A DNA stretch of 64,000 bases from Actinomadura flavalba DSM 45200. GTDB taxonomy: Bacteria; Actinomycetota; Actinomycetes; Streptosporangiales; Streptosporangiaceae. The notes beneath the pieces were generated by a model. It worked only from the letters and a program-made list of their open reading frames with translations, made no database searches and had not been told where the DNA came from. Location: positions 868,001-932,000 of the forward strand of contig NZ_KB894093.1 of NCBI RefSeq assembly GCF_000374305.1. The letters are read 5' to 3'. Below, piece by piece: positions 38,153 through 47,234 of this stretch (position 1 is the first letter of the stretch; each line of letters starts with the position of its first letter). Made by a program: the position numbers and the translations under genes.

Positions 38153-38862
38153 CGGCTCTGCTGACCGTCGACCGCGTCGTCAAGCGCTACGGCGGGCTCG
38201 CCGCCGTGGACGGGGTGTCGTTCACCCTCGGCGCCGGCGACGTCCTCGGCCTCATCGGCCCCAACGGCTCGGGCAAGACGACCCTGCTCGGCATCCTCGC
38301 CGGAACCCACGACCCCACGTCGGGCACCGTCACGCTCGACGGACGGGTCTGCTCGGGGCGCGGCGCGCACCGCGCCGTCCACGCCGGGATCGCCCGCACC
38401 TTCCAGACGACCCGGCTGTTCGGCGGCTGGACGCTGCGCGAGGCGCTGCGGCTGGCCCGCCGGGAGAACCGCCGTCCGGCGGACGTCGCCTCCGACGAGC
38501 GGATCGCCGCGCTGCTGGCGCTGGACGGGCTGCTCGACCGGCCGTGCACGTCGCTGACCAGCGCGGCGCAGCGGCTCGCGATGATCGCGCTGGCGCTCGC
38601 GACCGGACCGCGCGTGCTGCTGCTGGACGAACCCGCCGTCGGCATGGACACCGCCGAGTCCGCCGCGCTGGCGCGGGCGGTGCGGGACGTCGCCGACGAC
38701 CTCGGCGTCGCCGTCGTCGTCGTGGACCACAACATGCACTTCCTCATGCCGCTGGCCGACAGCGTGCTCGTCATGGCGTCCGGGACCGTCCTGGCGACCG
38801 GCACCCCGGCGCAGATCCGCGCCGACGAGGCGGTCATCGCCTCCTACCTGGGAGAGACCTGA
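38149..38862 (+). CDS. LIV-type ABC transporter ATPase (LivG family), unusual signature loop
   Basis: 237 residues from GTG 38149, overlapping the LivM stop. Walker A is GPNGSGKTT, Walker B is VLLLDEPAVGMD and the H-loop is VVVDHNMHFL. The ABC signature LSGGQ, which should precede Walker B, reads LTSAAQRLAMI. That departure from the consensus may weaken ATP hydrolysis at one of the two composite sites, while the LivF partner keeps a canonical motif. Energises import. Confidence 0.9.
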   Translation: MTALLTVDRVVKRYGGLAAVDGVSFTLGAGDVLGLIGPNGSGKTTLLGILAGTHDPTSGTVTLDGRVCSGRGAHRAVHAGIARTFQTTRLFGGWTLREALRLARRENRRPADVASDERIAALLALDGLLDRPCTSLTSAAQRLAMIALALATGPRVLLLDEPAVGMDTAESAALARAVRDVADDLGVAVVVVDHNMHFLMPLADSVLVMASGTVLATGTPAQIRADEAVIASYLGET

Positions 38863-38864
38863 CC

Positions 38865-39572
38865 ATGCTCACCGTCTCCGGCCTCACCATCGCGTTCGGC
38901 GCGACCGTCGCCGTCCGCGACGTCGCGCTGACCGCCGCGCCCGGTACCGTCACCGGCATCCTCGGCGCCAACGGCGCGGGCAAGACGACGACCCTGCTCG
39001 GCATCCTGCACCGCGTCCCGCGCCGGACCGGCACGGTCGTCCTGGACGGCCGCGACGTCACCGGCCACGACACCGGGGCCCTCGTGCGGGCGGGCATCGC
39101 GCTGTGCCCGCAGAACCGGCGGCTGTTCCCGAACATGTCGATCGCGGACAACCTGCTGCTCGGCGCGTACGGGCACGGCCGCGCCGTCCGCCGGGAGCGG
39201 CTGGCGCGCACCTACGAGCGGTTCGGGTGGATGCGCGAGCGCGCGGACGAACCGGCCGGGCGGCTCAGCGGCGGCCAGCAGCAGGCCGTCGCGATCGCCC
39301 GCGCGCTGATGTCCGAACCTCGGCTGCTGCTGCTCGACGAACCGTCCAGCGGCCTGTCCCCCGTCGCCGTCCAGGAGATCGCCGGCCTGCTCGCCGAGAT
39401 CACCGCCGACGGCACCGCGCTGCTCCTCGTCGAGCAGAACGTGGGCCTCGTCCGGCGGCTGTGCTCGACGGCCCACATCCTCGCCCACGGCCGCGTCACC
39501 GGCGCGGGCCCCGTCTCCGAGCTGCTCACCGACGACACCGTCTCCGACGCCTATCTCGGCACGCTCACCTGA
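38865..39572 (+). CDS. LIV-type ABC transporter ATPase (LivF family)
   Basis: 235 residues. Walker A GANGAGKTT, the LivF-typical ALCPQNRRLFPNMSIADNLLLGAY, signature LSGGQQQAVAIARALM, Walker B LLLLDEPSSGLSP, and H-loop replaced by the usual LivF LLVEQN. Two bases separate it from the LivG stop. Last gene of the importer operon. Confidence 0.93.
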   Translation: MLTVSGLTIAFGATVAVRDVALTAAPGTVTGILGANGAGKTTTLLGILHRVPRRTGTVVLDGRDVTGHDTGALVRAGIALCPQNRRLFPNMSIADNLLLGAYGHGRAVRRERLARTYERFGWMRERADEPAGRLSGGQQQAVAIARALMSEPRLLLLDEPSSGLSPVAVQEIAGLLAEITADGTALLLVEQNVGLVRRLCSTAHILAHGRVTGAGPVSELLTDDTVSDAYLGTLT

Positions 39573-39780
39573 CGGGGTCCGTCATCGTTCTCCGGCCGGT
39601 GAAATTTCAGTGGCGGGGCGGGCCGCGATGGACGGCGCGGCGGGGAAAGGGCCGTCCACCTGCGGGCGGGGTGTTCGAATAGCGGCTTGAAGGCCATTTT
39701 GACGGTTATTGCCGGGTTTCTCCGGAGGCGTCATGGTTGCGGCAGCTCGCACACCTCGCGAACGGTAGGTGACCCCGCCC

Positions 39781-41037
39781 ATGGTGAAGCCCTCAAGACC
39801 GCTCGGCGTCGTTCTGGCGCTACTCCTCCCCGTCCTGCTCGCCCTCACGGTCACGGCTCCGGCGCGGGCCGCCGCGCCGGGCACCGCCGCGAAGCAGTAC
39901 CTGGTCAGCGGCCCCGCGACGGCGGGGCAGCGCACCGCCGTCGCCCGCACCGGCGCGGCGATCGACGCCGTGCGCCCGGACGGGACGCTGGAGGTCAGCG
40001 CCATCCCGTCCGAGATCGCGGCGATCAGGAAGCTCGGCCACACCGTCACGGTGCTGGCGGCGCCGAAGCCGTCCGCGACGGCGGCGGCGACGTCGTACCA
40101 CACGTTCGCCGAGATGCAGGCGTCGCTGAACGCCACCGTCGCGGCCTATCCGCAGATCGCGCGGAAGGTCGTCATCGGCCAGTCGTACCAGGGCCGCGAC
40201 ATCGTCGGCGTGAAGATCAGCGACAACGTGGCGACCGACGAGAACGAGCCCGAGGCGCTCTACATCGCCAACATCCACGCCCGCGAACGCCTCACCGCCG
40301 AGACGGCGCTCGACCTCATCGCCACCCTGACGCAGGGCTACGCCGGGAACACCCGGATCAGGGACCTGGTCAACACGCGGGAGATCTGGATCTTCCCGAT
40401 GGTCAACCCCGACGGCCAGGTGTACGACATGACGTCCGACACCCAGCCGGGCCGGATGTGGCGCAAGAACCGGCAGCCCGCCGCCGTCGACCTGAACCGC
40501 AACTTCCCCTACCGGTGGGGCTGCTGCGGCGGCTCGTCCGGCAACAGCGGCAGCGAGACCTACCGCGGCCCCAGCGCCGAGTCCGCGCCCGAGACCAGGG
40601 TGCTGACGAACTTCGTGCGGAGCCGCGTCGTCGGCGGACGCCAGCAGATCAAGGTGTTCCTGGACATCCACTCCTACGGGAACCTGGTGCTGTGGCCGTT
40701 CGGCTACACCTACAGCGACACCGTCCCGGGCGCGCTGTCGGCCGACGAGGAGGCCACGCACCGGACCATCGGGCGGCAGCTCGCGGCGAGCAACGGGTTC
40801 ACGCCCCAGCAGGCCAGCGACCTGTACATCACCGACGGCACGACCGACGACTGGACGTGGGGTGACCAGCGCATCTTCTCGTTCACGTTCGAGCTCGGCG
40901 GCGGCGGCTTCTATCCGGCGCCGTCCCGCATCGACGCCCTGGTCGCGGGTGTCCGCGACTCCCTGCTCAGGATGACCGAGTACGCCGACTGCCCCTACCG
41001 GGCCATCGGCAAGCAGGCCCAGTACTGCTCGGCCTGA
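39781..41037 (+). CDS. Secreted M14 zinc carboxypeptidase
   Basis: 418 residues. Sec signal peptide (~1-30, ending PARA-AAP), an N-terminal propeptide-like region to ~105, then the metallocarboxypeptidase domain. Zinc ligands His166 and Glu169 (NIHARERLTAE) and His297 (DIHSYGN) are present, with substrate Arg/Asn in LNRNFPYRWG and catalytic Glu371 (FELGGGGFYP). It removes C-terminal residues from extracellular peptides. A GTG at 39769 is an alternative start. The 195 bases upstream hold only a weak GGACGGC/GCCGTCC hairpin. Confidence 0.92.
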   Translation: MVKPSRPLGVVLALLLPVLLALTVTAPARAAAPGTAAKQYLVSGPATAGQRTAVARTGAAIDAVRPDGTLEVSAIPSEIAAIRKLGHTVTVLAAPKPSATAAATSYHTFAEMQASLNATVAAYPQIARKVVIGQSYQGRDIVGVKISDNVATDENEPEALYIANIHARERLTAETALDLIATLTQGYAGNTRIRDLVNTREIWIFPMVNPDGQVYDMTSDTQPGRMWRKNRQPAAVDLNRNFPYRWGCCGGSSGNSGSETYRGPSAESAPETRVLTNFVRSRVVGGRQQIKVFLDIHSYGNLVLWPFGYTYSDTVPGALSADEEATHRTIGRQLAASNGFTPQQASDLYITDGTTDDWTWGDQRIFSFTFELGGGGFYPAPSRIDALVAGVRDSLLRMTEYADCPYRAIGKQAQYCSA

Positions 41038-41044
41038 CCGGCCG

Positions 41045-41083
41045 GAAAGGGGCGTTCTCCCGGAAGGAGAGAACGCCCCTTTC
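41045..41083. terminator. Bidirectional terminator between convergent genes
   Basis: GAAAGGGGCGTTCTC (41045-41059) and GAGAACGCCCCTTTC (41069-41083): a perfect 15-bp stem with a 9-base loop, A-rich on one side and T-rich on the other. Confidence 0.88.
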
Positions 41084-41094
41084 GCTGCGGAGTG

Positions 41095-41925
41095 CTACCC
41101 CGCGAACGTCACGAACTTCGCGTTGCGCTGCCATGCCGACAGCAGCGCGGTGTCGGTGCAGTAGCCGCACGACGGCCCGCCGAACATGGCGCGGGCGCCC
41201 GCGTCGCCGCGGAGGACGAAGTACAGCCAAGCGGTGGAGATACCCCGGAACGGGCCGCCGTTGCCGGTGGGCGCGAGGTGGTCGGCGCCCCGCAGCTCGC
41301 CGTAGGCGGCGGGCCGGTTGGACGAGGCGTTGTAGTCACCGCGCACCCAGCCCGGCTGGACGACCTTGTCGTTCTGACCGGCCAGGTAGAGGGTCGGCTT
41401 GGTGACCGCCCCCGGGTTGGCGAGCGGGCCCGGCTGGATGGGCAGGACGGCGTCGACCCGCGCGTCGGACGCGGCGTTGAGCGAGCCCGCGCCGCCCTGC
41501 GAGTGTCCGGCCGAGACGACGCGTCCGAGGTCCACCTTCTGGTGGTACGGGCTGGACGCCGTGGAGTTGCGGGTGGCGAGCACGTCCAGGCCCTCGCGCA
41601 TCTCGGCGCCGTCGTTGGCCGCCGTGGTCTTGGCGGCGGCGACGATGAACCCGTGTCCGGCCCAGTGCCGCAGCAGCCCGTCGTAGGCGGCCGGCCGCGC
41701 CCCCGTCCCGTTCCCCCAGATCACCACGGGGAACTTCGTGCGGCCGTTGCCCAGGTCGGCCGGGCGGTAGAGGCGGTGGTTCGGGGCGTCGTCCACCTTG
41801 ACCTTGTGCGGGCCGGCCTGCGCCCACGGCACGGGGGCGGCGCCGGCGGCCGGGGCGGTGGCGACGGCGCCCGCGACGGCGAGCGGAGCGAGGACGAGTG
41901 CGGTGCGGCGAAGGCGTCGGGACAT
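41095..41925 (-). CDS. Secreted alpha/beta hydrolase (cutinase/PET-hydrolase-like fold)
   Basis: 276 residues with a Sec signal peptide (~1-29, AAGA-APV). The catalytic elbow is SAGHSQGGAGS; the LYLAGQNDKVV region provides the acidic residue and GADHLAP the His. A CGYC pair near the C-terminus (PSCGYCTD) could form a disulfide. The layout resembles secreted lipase/cutinase-like or dienelactone-hydrolase-type enzymes; the substrate is not known. Convergent with the carboxypeptidase. Confidence 0.82.
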   Translation of the reverse strand: MSRRLRRTALVLAPLAVAGAVATAPAAGAAPVPWAQAGPHKVKVDDAPNHRLYRPADLGNGRTKFPVVIWGNGTGARPAAYDGLLRHWAGHGFIVAAAKTTAANDGAEMREGLDVLATRNSTASSPYHQKVDLGRVVSAGHSQGGAGSLNAASDARVDAVLPIQPGPLANPGAVTKPTLYLAGQNDKVVQPGWVRGDYNASSNRPAAYGELRGADHLAPTGNGGPFRGISTAWLYFVLRGDAGARAMFGGPSCGYCTDTALLSAWQRNAKFVTFAG

Positions 41926-42285
41926 GGGAGCTCCTCCGGGTAGCTGCGCGACGGTTCCACGCAGGCATCGCCGATTATTGAACGGGCGCCCTCCGAAGTC
42001 ATGGTGAGGTCCACTGAGGTTCCTCCGATTCGGTTGTGGAACCGTCCAATGTCGTTACCCCCGACCGTCGTCGCAGATTTTGCCAAGAGTTTTGACTCGT
42101 GTTACTGGTTTGATACCGGCCGCAGGCGATGGGCGGCGATCTCCGCGACCGCGCAGGTCTGCGAGCATTTTTCGCAATAGAGGCTTAATCGGTTGGCATG
42201 GGGTACCGGTCGTGACCGATGTCAGGTGTTGTGGCGGCGGACGGCGGCCACGACTTGGGGTTCGCGCGTAAAGGAGAATCCGGCC
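41926..42285. other. 360-base divergent intergenic region
   Basis: No gene is seen. It is clearly more AT-rich than its surroundings (for example 42060-42190), as expected for regulatory sequence driving the secreted hydrolase to the left and the isonitrile synthase to the right. The last bases hold AAAGGAGAAT, the ribosome-binding site of the latter. No clear palindrome stood out. Confidence 0.5.
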
Positions 42286-43527
42286 GTGGCCGAAACCTTC
42301 ATCGATCCTCTCACCGCGACCGAGGACACTTCCTACCGGGCACCGGAGCGGGTGAATCCGGACTTCATCTATATGAGCCCGACCGTCCTGGAACGGTCGG
42401 ACTTCGTGGCGAGCGACGACTACGAAGACCCGATGGAACCGCGCATCATCGAAAAGCCCGACTACGCCGGATACCGCGCCGCCGCGCTCGCGGCGGCGGA
42501 CGACTTCGTCGAGCGGATGCGCACCAAGGTGGACCGCGCCGAGGGCACCTTCGAGAAGGTGTTCCTGATGATGCACGCCAATCACTACCGGGCCGGAACG
42601 CGCAAGCAGTCCCGCGTCGACGACAGCCGCGAGGCGTTCGCGGCCGTCATGCAGCCGCACATCGACGCCGGAACGCCGCTGGAGTTCGTCCTTCCGGCGT
42701 TCCCGTTCAAGCTCGCGAACCCGTTCAAGGTCGCGCGCCGCGAACCCGACATGGCCGAGATTCTCTGCCTGTCGCGCATGTACGAGATCGCGCAGGTCAT
42801 CGCGTCGGTCCACCCGCCCGGCGCCCGGTTCCACCTCGTCTCCGACGGCGTCGCCTACGGGCCCCTGTTCGGCGTCACCCAGGCCGAGGCCCGGCTGTAC
42901 CGCGACCGCTGCCGCGAGATGATCGACGCGATGGGGTACGGTGACGCGCTCGCCATCACCGACCTCCAGGACCTCATCGACGCGCGCATGCCCGAGTTCG
43001 AGACCGTCCGCACCTCACTCGACCCGGCGCTGCGGCGCTGGTGGAAGGACAACACCGACGACCTGCGGCGCGCCAGCATTCTGAGCAGCGCCGCCGCGAA
43101 CATCAACCTCTCCCAGGGAATCACCCACGATCTGCTGCGCATCGCGCTGGACGACATTCTCATCGGCCCCGAGGACGACAAGGCCCTGGACAATCTGCGC
43201 CGGGTGCGCTCCAGCATTCTGGGCCGCACCGAAGAGGCGGCGTACCAGTTCGTCCTGCTGCTTTACACGATGCGCGAGGCCAATGTCCTGAACGACGCCT
43301 TCCCGCGCGCGATCCGCGCCACCGTGCACCCCAAGCCGGGCCAGTGGTCCCCGCATCTCGTCAATCGCGCGAGCAAGGTCTTCCCGTGGCAGGGCATCGC
43401 CGTCGACGAGGGCGAGAAGGGCTGGCGAACCCGCTACGAATTCGACGCCCAACAGCGCGGCCACCGTCCCGTCCACCTCCGAGACGACCCCTGCCCCTTC
43501 TACTACGAAACCACCGAAGAAGCCTGA
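42286..43527 (+). CDS. Isonitrile (isocyanide) synthase family protein, PvcA/DIT1-like
   Basis: 413 residues from GTG 42286 (AAAGGAG upstream). The family converts the amino group of Tyr or Trp (or other amino acids) to an isonitrile using ribulose-5-phosphate. The conserved core is visible: FPFKLANPFKVARREPDMAE (139-158), HPPGARFHLVSDGVAYGPLF (~176-195), GVTQAEARLY, then RATVHPKPGQW (~345-354) and FPWQGIAV (366-373; PWHG in many relatives). It is longer than PvcA because of ~60 extra N-terminal residues and a C-terminal extension ending CPFYYET. No TauD-type oxygenase partner (PvcB/IsnB) is adjacent, so the product may be used by distant genes. Substrate unknown. Confidence 0.8.
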   Translation: MAETFIDPLTATEDTSYRAPERVNPDFIYMSPTVLERSDFVASDDYEDPMEPRIIEKPDYAGYRAAALAAADDFVERMRTKVDRAEGTFEKVFLMMHANHYRAGTRKQSRVDDSREAFAAVMQPHIDAGTPLEFVLPAFPFKLANPFKVARREPDMAEILCLSRMYEIAQVIASVHPPGARFHLVSDGVAYGPLFGVTQAEARLYRDRCREMIDAMGYGDALAITDLQDLIDARMPEFETVRTSLDPALRRWWKDNTDDLRRASILSSAAANINLSQGITHDLLRIALDDILIGPEDDKALDNLRRVRSSILGRTEEAAYQFVLLLYTMREANVLNDAFPRAIRATVHPKPGQWSPHLVNRASKVFPWQGIAVDEGEKGWRTRYEFDAQQRGHRPVHLRDDPCPFYYETTEEA

Positions 43528-43532
43528 CGGAA

Positions 43533-43577
43533 CCCGGCGGGGCCGTTCATACGACGGTCCAGGGCGGCCCCGCCGGG
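43533..43577 (+). terminator. Hairpin after the isonitrile synthase gene
   Basis: CCCGGCGGGGCCG (43533-43545) and CGGCCCCGCCGGG (43565-43577) form a 13-bp stem, starting 5 bases after the stop codon. No T-run, as is usual in high-GC genomes. Confidence 0.7.
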
Positions 43578-43716
43578 ACCGGGCCACGCCGAAGACCTTC
43601 GCCCCGGGCGTCACGTTCTCGCGGTGCCTCCGCCGGTCGAATGCGGCCAGGTGCGGTCACGTGGCCGGGCTTGATCAAGAGGATGGGTAGGGAGGGCGTG
43701 ACGGGAGGAGGCATCC

Positions 43717-44145
43717 ATGCTGCGGCTGCTGAGCTGGGCCGTCTTCGCCACGGCCTTCGGGGTGACGTTGACCGCCGGTCCCACCGGCGCGTACGCCGGT
43801 TCGACCGGTGTCACCGCGCGGACCCTCGCGCGGACGACGATCGGGAGCCGCGACCTCGTCCTGCGCGAGATCGTCATCGAGCCCGGCGGCAGCACCGGCT
43901 GGCACTACCACGACGGAACGCTGACGGCCCTCGTGAAGGAGGGCACCCTCACCCGCACCCTCGCCGACTGCACCACGCTGACCCACCCGCGCGGCACCGT
44001 CGTCGAGGAGCCGAGCGGCGCCGCCCACCCGCACGAAGGCCGCAACCTCGGCCCGCGCCCCGTCGTCCTGCACGCCCTCTACACCGTTCCCCGCGGCCTC
44101 CCCTTGGCCCGCGAAGCACCCGCCCCCTCCTGCGCCGAAACCTGA
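43717..44145 (+). CDS. Secreted cupin-domain protein
   Basis: 142 residues with a signal peptide (~1-27, GAYA-GST). A small cupin barrel follows: GSTGWHYHDGTLTALVKEGTL gives the HxH metal ligands and SGAAHPHEGRN the third region. Possible metal-dependent binding protein or enzyme; no ligand can be named. It follows the isonitrile synthase by 189 bases but behind a terminator, so probably not co-transcribed. Its 3' end overlaps the convergent membrane-protein gene by 67 bases. Confidence 0.75.
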   Translation: MLRLLSWAVFATAFGVTLTAGPTGAYAGSTGVTARTLARTTIGSRDLVLREIVIEPGGSTGWHYHDGTLTALVKEGTLTRTLADCTTLTHPRGTVVEEPSGAAHPHEGRNLGPRPVVLHALYTVPRGLPLAREAPAPSCAET

Positions 44146-45053
44146 ACACGGGTGCGGCGAGCGTAGGCGCGGGCGGCCACGGCCAGGCCGAGGCCCCACA
44201 CGAGGTAGGCGGGGACGGAGATCCAGAAGAACGCCTCGGGAAGGTCGAGGCCGCCCTCGGGCGGGAACGGGTCGCGGCCGTTGAGGCGCTCCCAGATCAT
44301 CAGCAGCGTCATGAGCCCGAAGTAGACGACGAGTCCGGCGGACACCGCCGTCGCGGGCCACAGCGGCAACCGGCGCGGAACCGGACGTCCCGCCGCGAAC
44401 GGCACCCAGCGCGGCCACACCCGCCCCCACCGGTGCACCAGGGACAGCGGCAGCAGCAGGCCGCCGAGCAGGAACCCGGCCTCGAACACGATCACCGAGG
44501 TGTTCGACGGGAGCGGCGTCGCGTCGAGACCGACCCACGCCTGCGCGCCGATCCGCGTCAGGCAGCCCGCCACCGCGAGGTACGCCGCCGCGTAGGCCCG
44601 GCCCGGGGTGCGCGCGAGGGCGCCCGCCGGCCGCCGGCGCGCGCGTTCCAGCGTCACCCGCCCGACGAGCAGCCCGGCCCCGGCGCAGACGGCACGGCTC
44701 AACGCGCCCACCGGACGGAACTCGATCCCGAGTCCCGGCAGGATCGCCGCGACGACGTCGAGCAGGAGCAGCGCGGACGCCGCCAGCAGCGCCGCCGCCA
44801 CCGCCCACCCCGCCGCCACGACGACGCGTCCCCGCAGCCGCGCGAGCGCCACCACCACGCCGAACGCCGCCGCGCACAGCCCGCACCCCCACCACCCGGA
44901 GAACACGACGAGATCCCCGCCGGTCGCCGACATGTCCGACGGCGCCCCGGAGACCTGCCACACCAGGCGCACCACCGCGTACGCGGCGATCCAGGCGAGG
45001 GCGAGCGGCACGAAGCGCGTCCGCGACGCCGGGGACCGCAGAGAAGTAGCCAT
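44079..45053 (-). CDS. Multi-span membrane protein, unknown function
   Basis: 324 residues from ATG 45053. About eight hydrophobic segments alternate with Arg-rich loops (for example LALAWIAAYAVVRLVWQV, VVVAAGWAVAAALLAASALLLLDVV, AVSAGLVVYFGLMTLLMIW). No conserved motif is recognised. The C-terminal tail is basic and runs under the cupin gene on the other strand. Possibly a small-molecule sensor or exporter; undecided. Confidence 0.7.
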   Translation of the reverse strand: MATSLRSPASRTRFVPLALAWIAAYAVVRLVWQVSGAPSDMSATGGDLVVFSGWWGCGLCAAAFGVVVALARLRGRVVVAAGWAVAAALLAASALLLLDVVAAILPGLGIEFRPVGALSRAVCAGAGLLVGRVTLERARRRPAGALARTPGRAYAAAYLAVAGCLTRIGAQAWVGLDATPLPSNTSVIVFEAGFLLGGLLLPLSLVHRWGRVWPRWVPFAAGRPVPRRLPLWPATAVSAGLVVYFGLMTLLMIWERLNGRDPFPPEGGLDLPEAFFWISVPAYLVWGLGLAVAARAYARRTRVQVSAQEGAGASRAKGRPRGTV

Positions 45054-45163
45054 ACGAGGAATCTCGCCGGAAACCCCGGGCCATCCCTCCCCCTTTCGTC
45101 CCGGCCCGATCCCCCGCATGGGGGATCGAACATACGTTTGACCACGCGGGTAGGTTGGACGGC

Positions 45164-45787
45164 ATGAGCGTCGGTTTCCAGGCGTCGTTGCTCGATGACG
45201 ACGGTGCGAGCGGTCCCGGTCCGCTGGCCGTCCGCAGGACGGTGCTCGGCGACGGGGCCTGGGTCGACCGGTGCCCCGGGTGGATGCGGGGCGCGGACGC
45301 GCTGTTCGAGCGGCTGCTGGACGACGTGCCGTGGCACGACGAGCGGCGCCGCATGTACGACCGCGTCGTCGCGGTGCCGCGCCGCCTGGCGTTCTACCGC
45401 CGGGGCGAGACCCTGCCCGACCCGGCGCTGACCGAGGCGAAGGCGCGGCTGGACGCGCACTACGCCGCCGAACTCGGTGAGCCGTTCACCACGGCGGGCC
45501 TCTGCCTGTACCGCGACCACCGCGACAGCGTCGCCTGGCACGGCGACCGCTACGGCCGGGGCGCCACCGAGGACACGATGGTCGCGATCGTGTCGCTGGG
45601 CACGCCGCGTCCGCTGCTGCTGCGTCCGCACTCGGGTGGCCCGGCGCTGCGGTTCGACGTGGGGCACGGCGACCTGCTGGTGATGGGCGGGAGCTGCCAG
45701 CGCACCTGGGAGCACGCGATCCCGAAGAGCACGCGGCCGTGCGGGCCGCGCATCAGCGTGCAGTTCCGTCCGCACGACGTGCGCTGA
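45164..45787 (+). CDS. AlkB-like 2-oxoglutarate/Fe(II) dioxygenase
   Basis: 207 residues. The iron triad is visible: HxD in VAWHGDRYG and the distal His in WEHAIPK, followed by the 2-oxoglutarate Arg in GPRISVQFR. N-terminal blocks (RRMYDRVVAVPRRLAFY) match actinobacterial AlkB-family proteins, which undo N-alkyl damage on nucleic acids. I chose ATG 45164 over a TTG three codons upstream. Monocistronic. Confidence 0.88.
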   Translation: MSVGFQASLLDDDGASGPGPLAVRRTVLGDGAWVDRCPGWMRGADALFERLLDDVPWHDERRRMYDRVVAVPRRLAFYRRGETLPDPALTEAKARLDAHYAAELGEPFTTAGLCLYRDHRDSVAWHGDRYGRGATEDTMVAIVSLGTPRPLLLRPHSGGPALRFDVGHGDLLVMGGSCQRTWEHAIPKSTRPCGPRISVQFRPHDVR

Positions 45788-46092
45788 GACGGCGCGAGGG
45801 TGCTGCGCCATCCGCACGTACGCGCGTTCGACGTCGACGGTGGTCAGCGTGCCGGTGCGGTGGATCGGTCCACCGCGCCCGGCGCGGGCCGGAGTCCCCG
45901 GGGGTCGGTGAGGGGCTCCGGCGACGAGCGCCGGGCGCGGCGGGCCGCTGCGACTTGCCGCACCCCCATCCTTGCCTGGGGAAAAGATCGTTAACCGGCG
46001 CTTGGAAGAATTCCACCCGTGTGATCTGGCGTTATGCAACTTTCATGCGGGAAGTTGACCTCGACCGCGCTTGAGTTCGTAGCGTACCGACC
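45788..46092. other. 305-base intergenic region
   Basis: No convincing gene on either strand. The part nearest the next gene (45975-46085) is less GC-rich, with TTAACC and TTATGCAAC elements that could be promoter sequence for the N-acetyltransferase; nothing more can be supported. Confidence 0.4.
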
Positions 46093-46923
46093 ATGAACGA
46101 CGACCATCGCTGGCGCGGCGAAGCCCTCGACCTGCGCGCCTATCTGTCCCGGACCGGCGCGGACGCGCCCGCGCGGCCGGACGTCGCCGCCCTGCACGCC
46201 CTGCACCGCGCCCACGTCCTGAACATCCCGTTCGAGAACCTGGAGATCGTCCTCGGGCGGCCGATCGTGCTGGACGTCGAGGCGCTCCAGGACAAGATGG
46301 TGCGCCGACGACGCGGCGGATACTGCTACGAGCACGCCTCACTGTTCGCGGCGGCGCTGGAGCGGCTGGGCTACGGCGTCTCCGGCATCAGCGGCCGGGT
46401 GAGCATGGGCGCGCCGGGCCTGCGTCCGGCCACGCACGCACTCCTGCGCGTGACGACCGACGAGGACGAGCGCGTCTGGATCTGCGACGTCGGCTTCGGC
46501 ACGTCGCCGCTCACCCCGGTCGAACTGCGCGACGGCGCGGAGGCCGCCCGGGACGGCCGCCGCCTCCGGCTCGCCCGGGGCGAGGACCCGGCGGGCGCGC
46601 CGCTCTGGACGATGCACGAGCAGAACCGGGACGGCTGGGTCGACAACTACACGTTCACCCCGAACCCGCAGTACCGGGTGGACTGGACGGTCGGCAACCA
46701 CTACGTCTCGACCAGCCCCCACTCCCCGTTCACCGCGCGCCCGATCGCACACCGGCGCCTGACCGACGAGGACCGGAGACTGAGCGGCACGACACTGACG
46801 ATCACGCACCCGGACGGCTCGGCACAACGACGGGAGCTGACCACGGCCGAGCGTCCGGAGGTACTGGCGGAGCAGTTCGGAATCGTCCTGGACGCAGAGG
46901 ACGCGAAGCGGCTGGCGGGATAG
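46093..46923 (+). CDS. nat: Arylamine N-acetyltransferase
   Basis: 276 residues. It transfers acetyl (or another acyl) from CoA to arylamines or hydrazines. The catalytic triad is Cys in RRGGYCYEHASLF, His in PATHALLRV and Asp in ICDVGFG. The N-terminal NIPFENLEIVLGRPI block is standard. Length matches the family. In some clusters such enzymes release amide polyketides, but no PKS is nearby here, so a general detoxification role is more likely. Confidence 0.93.
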   Translation: MNDDHRWRGEALDLRAYLSRTGADAPARPDVAALHALHRAHVLNIPFENLEIVLGRPIVLDVEALQDKMVRRRRGGYCYEHASLFAAALERLGYGVSGISGRVSMGAPGLRPATHALLRVTTDEDERVWICDVGFGTSPLTPVELRDGAEAARDGRRLRLARGEDPAGAPLWTMHEQNRDGWVDNYTFTPNPQYRVDWTVGNHYVSTSPHSPFTARPIAHRRLTDEDRRLSGTTLTITHPDGSAQRRELTTAERPEVLAEQFGIVLDAEDAKRLAG

Positions 46924-47036
46924 CCGCGCCGGTCCGGGACCTTGCGGCACCGGCCCGGCGGCGGCAAGCCGGTGAGGCGGTCATGGCCGGGGAGCGCAGC
47001 GGCGGGGAGCGGAGAAAGAGCAGCTTGGGCGTTCGG

Positions 47037-47234
47037 TCAGTTCCGTTCGTCGATGTGTTCGAGCAGCGCCCGCCAGCCGAGAACGGAGAACCGGAGGAAT
47101 CCCCCAGCGTGGTCATGCGAATCACGGACCAGGACCGCGCTGCTGTACAACGCGACTTCGACGCAATCTTTGTCTTCGCTTCGCTGAGACTTACGCCATG
47201 GCAGTGCAGCGATACTTTTCATCTCATCGGTCAT
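47037..47234 (-). CDS. DUF397 domain protein
   Basis: 65 residues from ATG 47234 (GGAGGG 7 bases upstream). The DUF397 pattern is clear: WRKSQRSEDKDCVEVAL, VLVRDSHDHAGGFLRFS, WRALLEHI. These small actinobacterial proteins pair with XRE-DUF5753 regulators, as here, and the best-studied pairs affect development and antibiotic production. The partner gene lies 248 bases upstream on the same strand. Confidence 0.88.
   Translation of the reverse strand: MTDEMKSIAALPWRKSQRSEDKDCVEVALYSSAVLVRDSHDHAGGFLRFSVLGWRALLEHIDERN

Noticed and set aside
45164..45787. AlkB-like dioxygenase as the oxygenase partner of the isonitrile synthase
   Set aside because: Known partners (PvcB/IsnB) are TauD-type; this one has AlkB features, lies 1.6 kb away and two unrelated genes intervene.
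46093..46923. N-acetyltransferase as an amide synthase of a polyketide cluster
   Set aside because: The PKS locus is more than 30 kb away and the sequence looks like an ordinary arylamine N-acetyltransferase.
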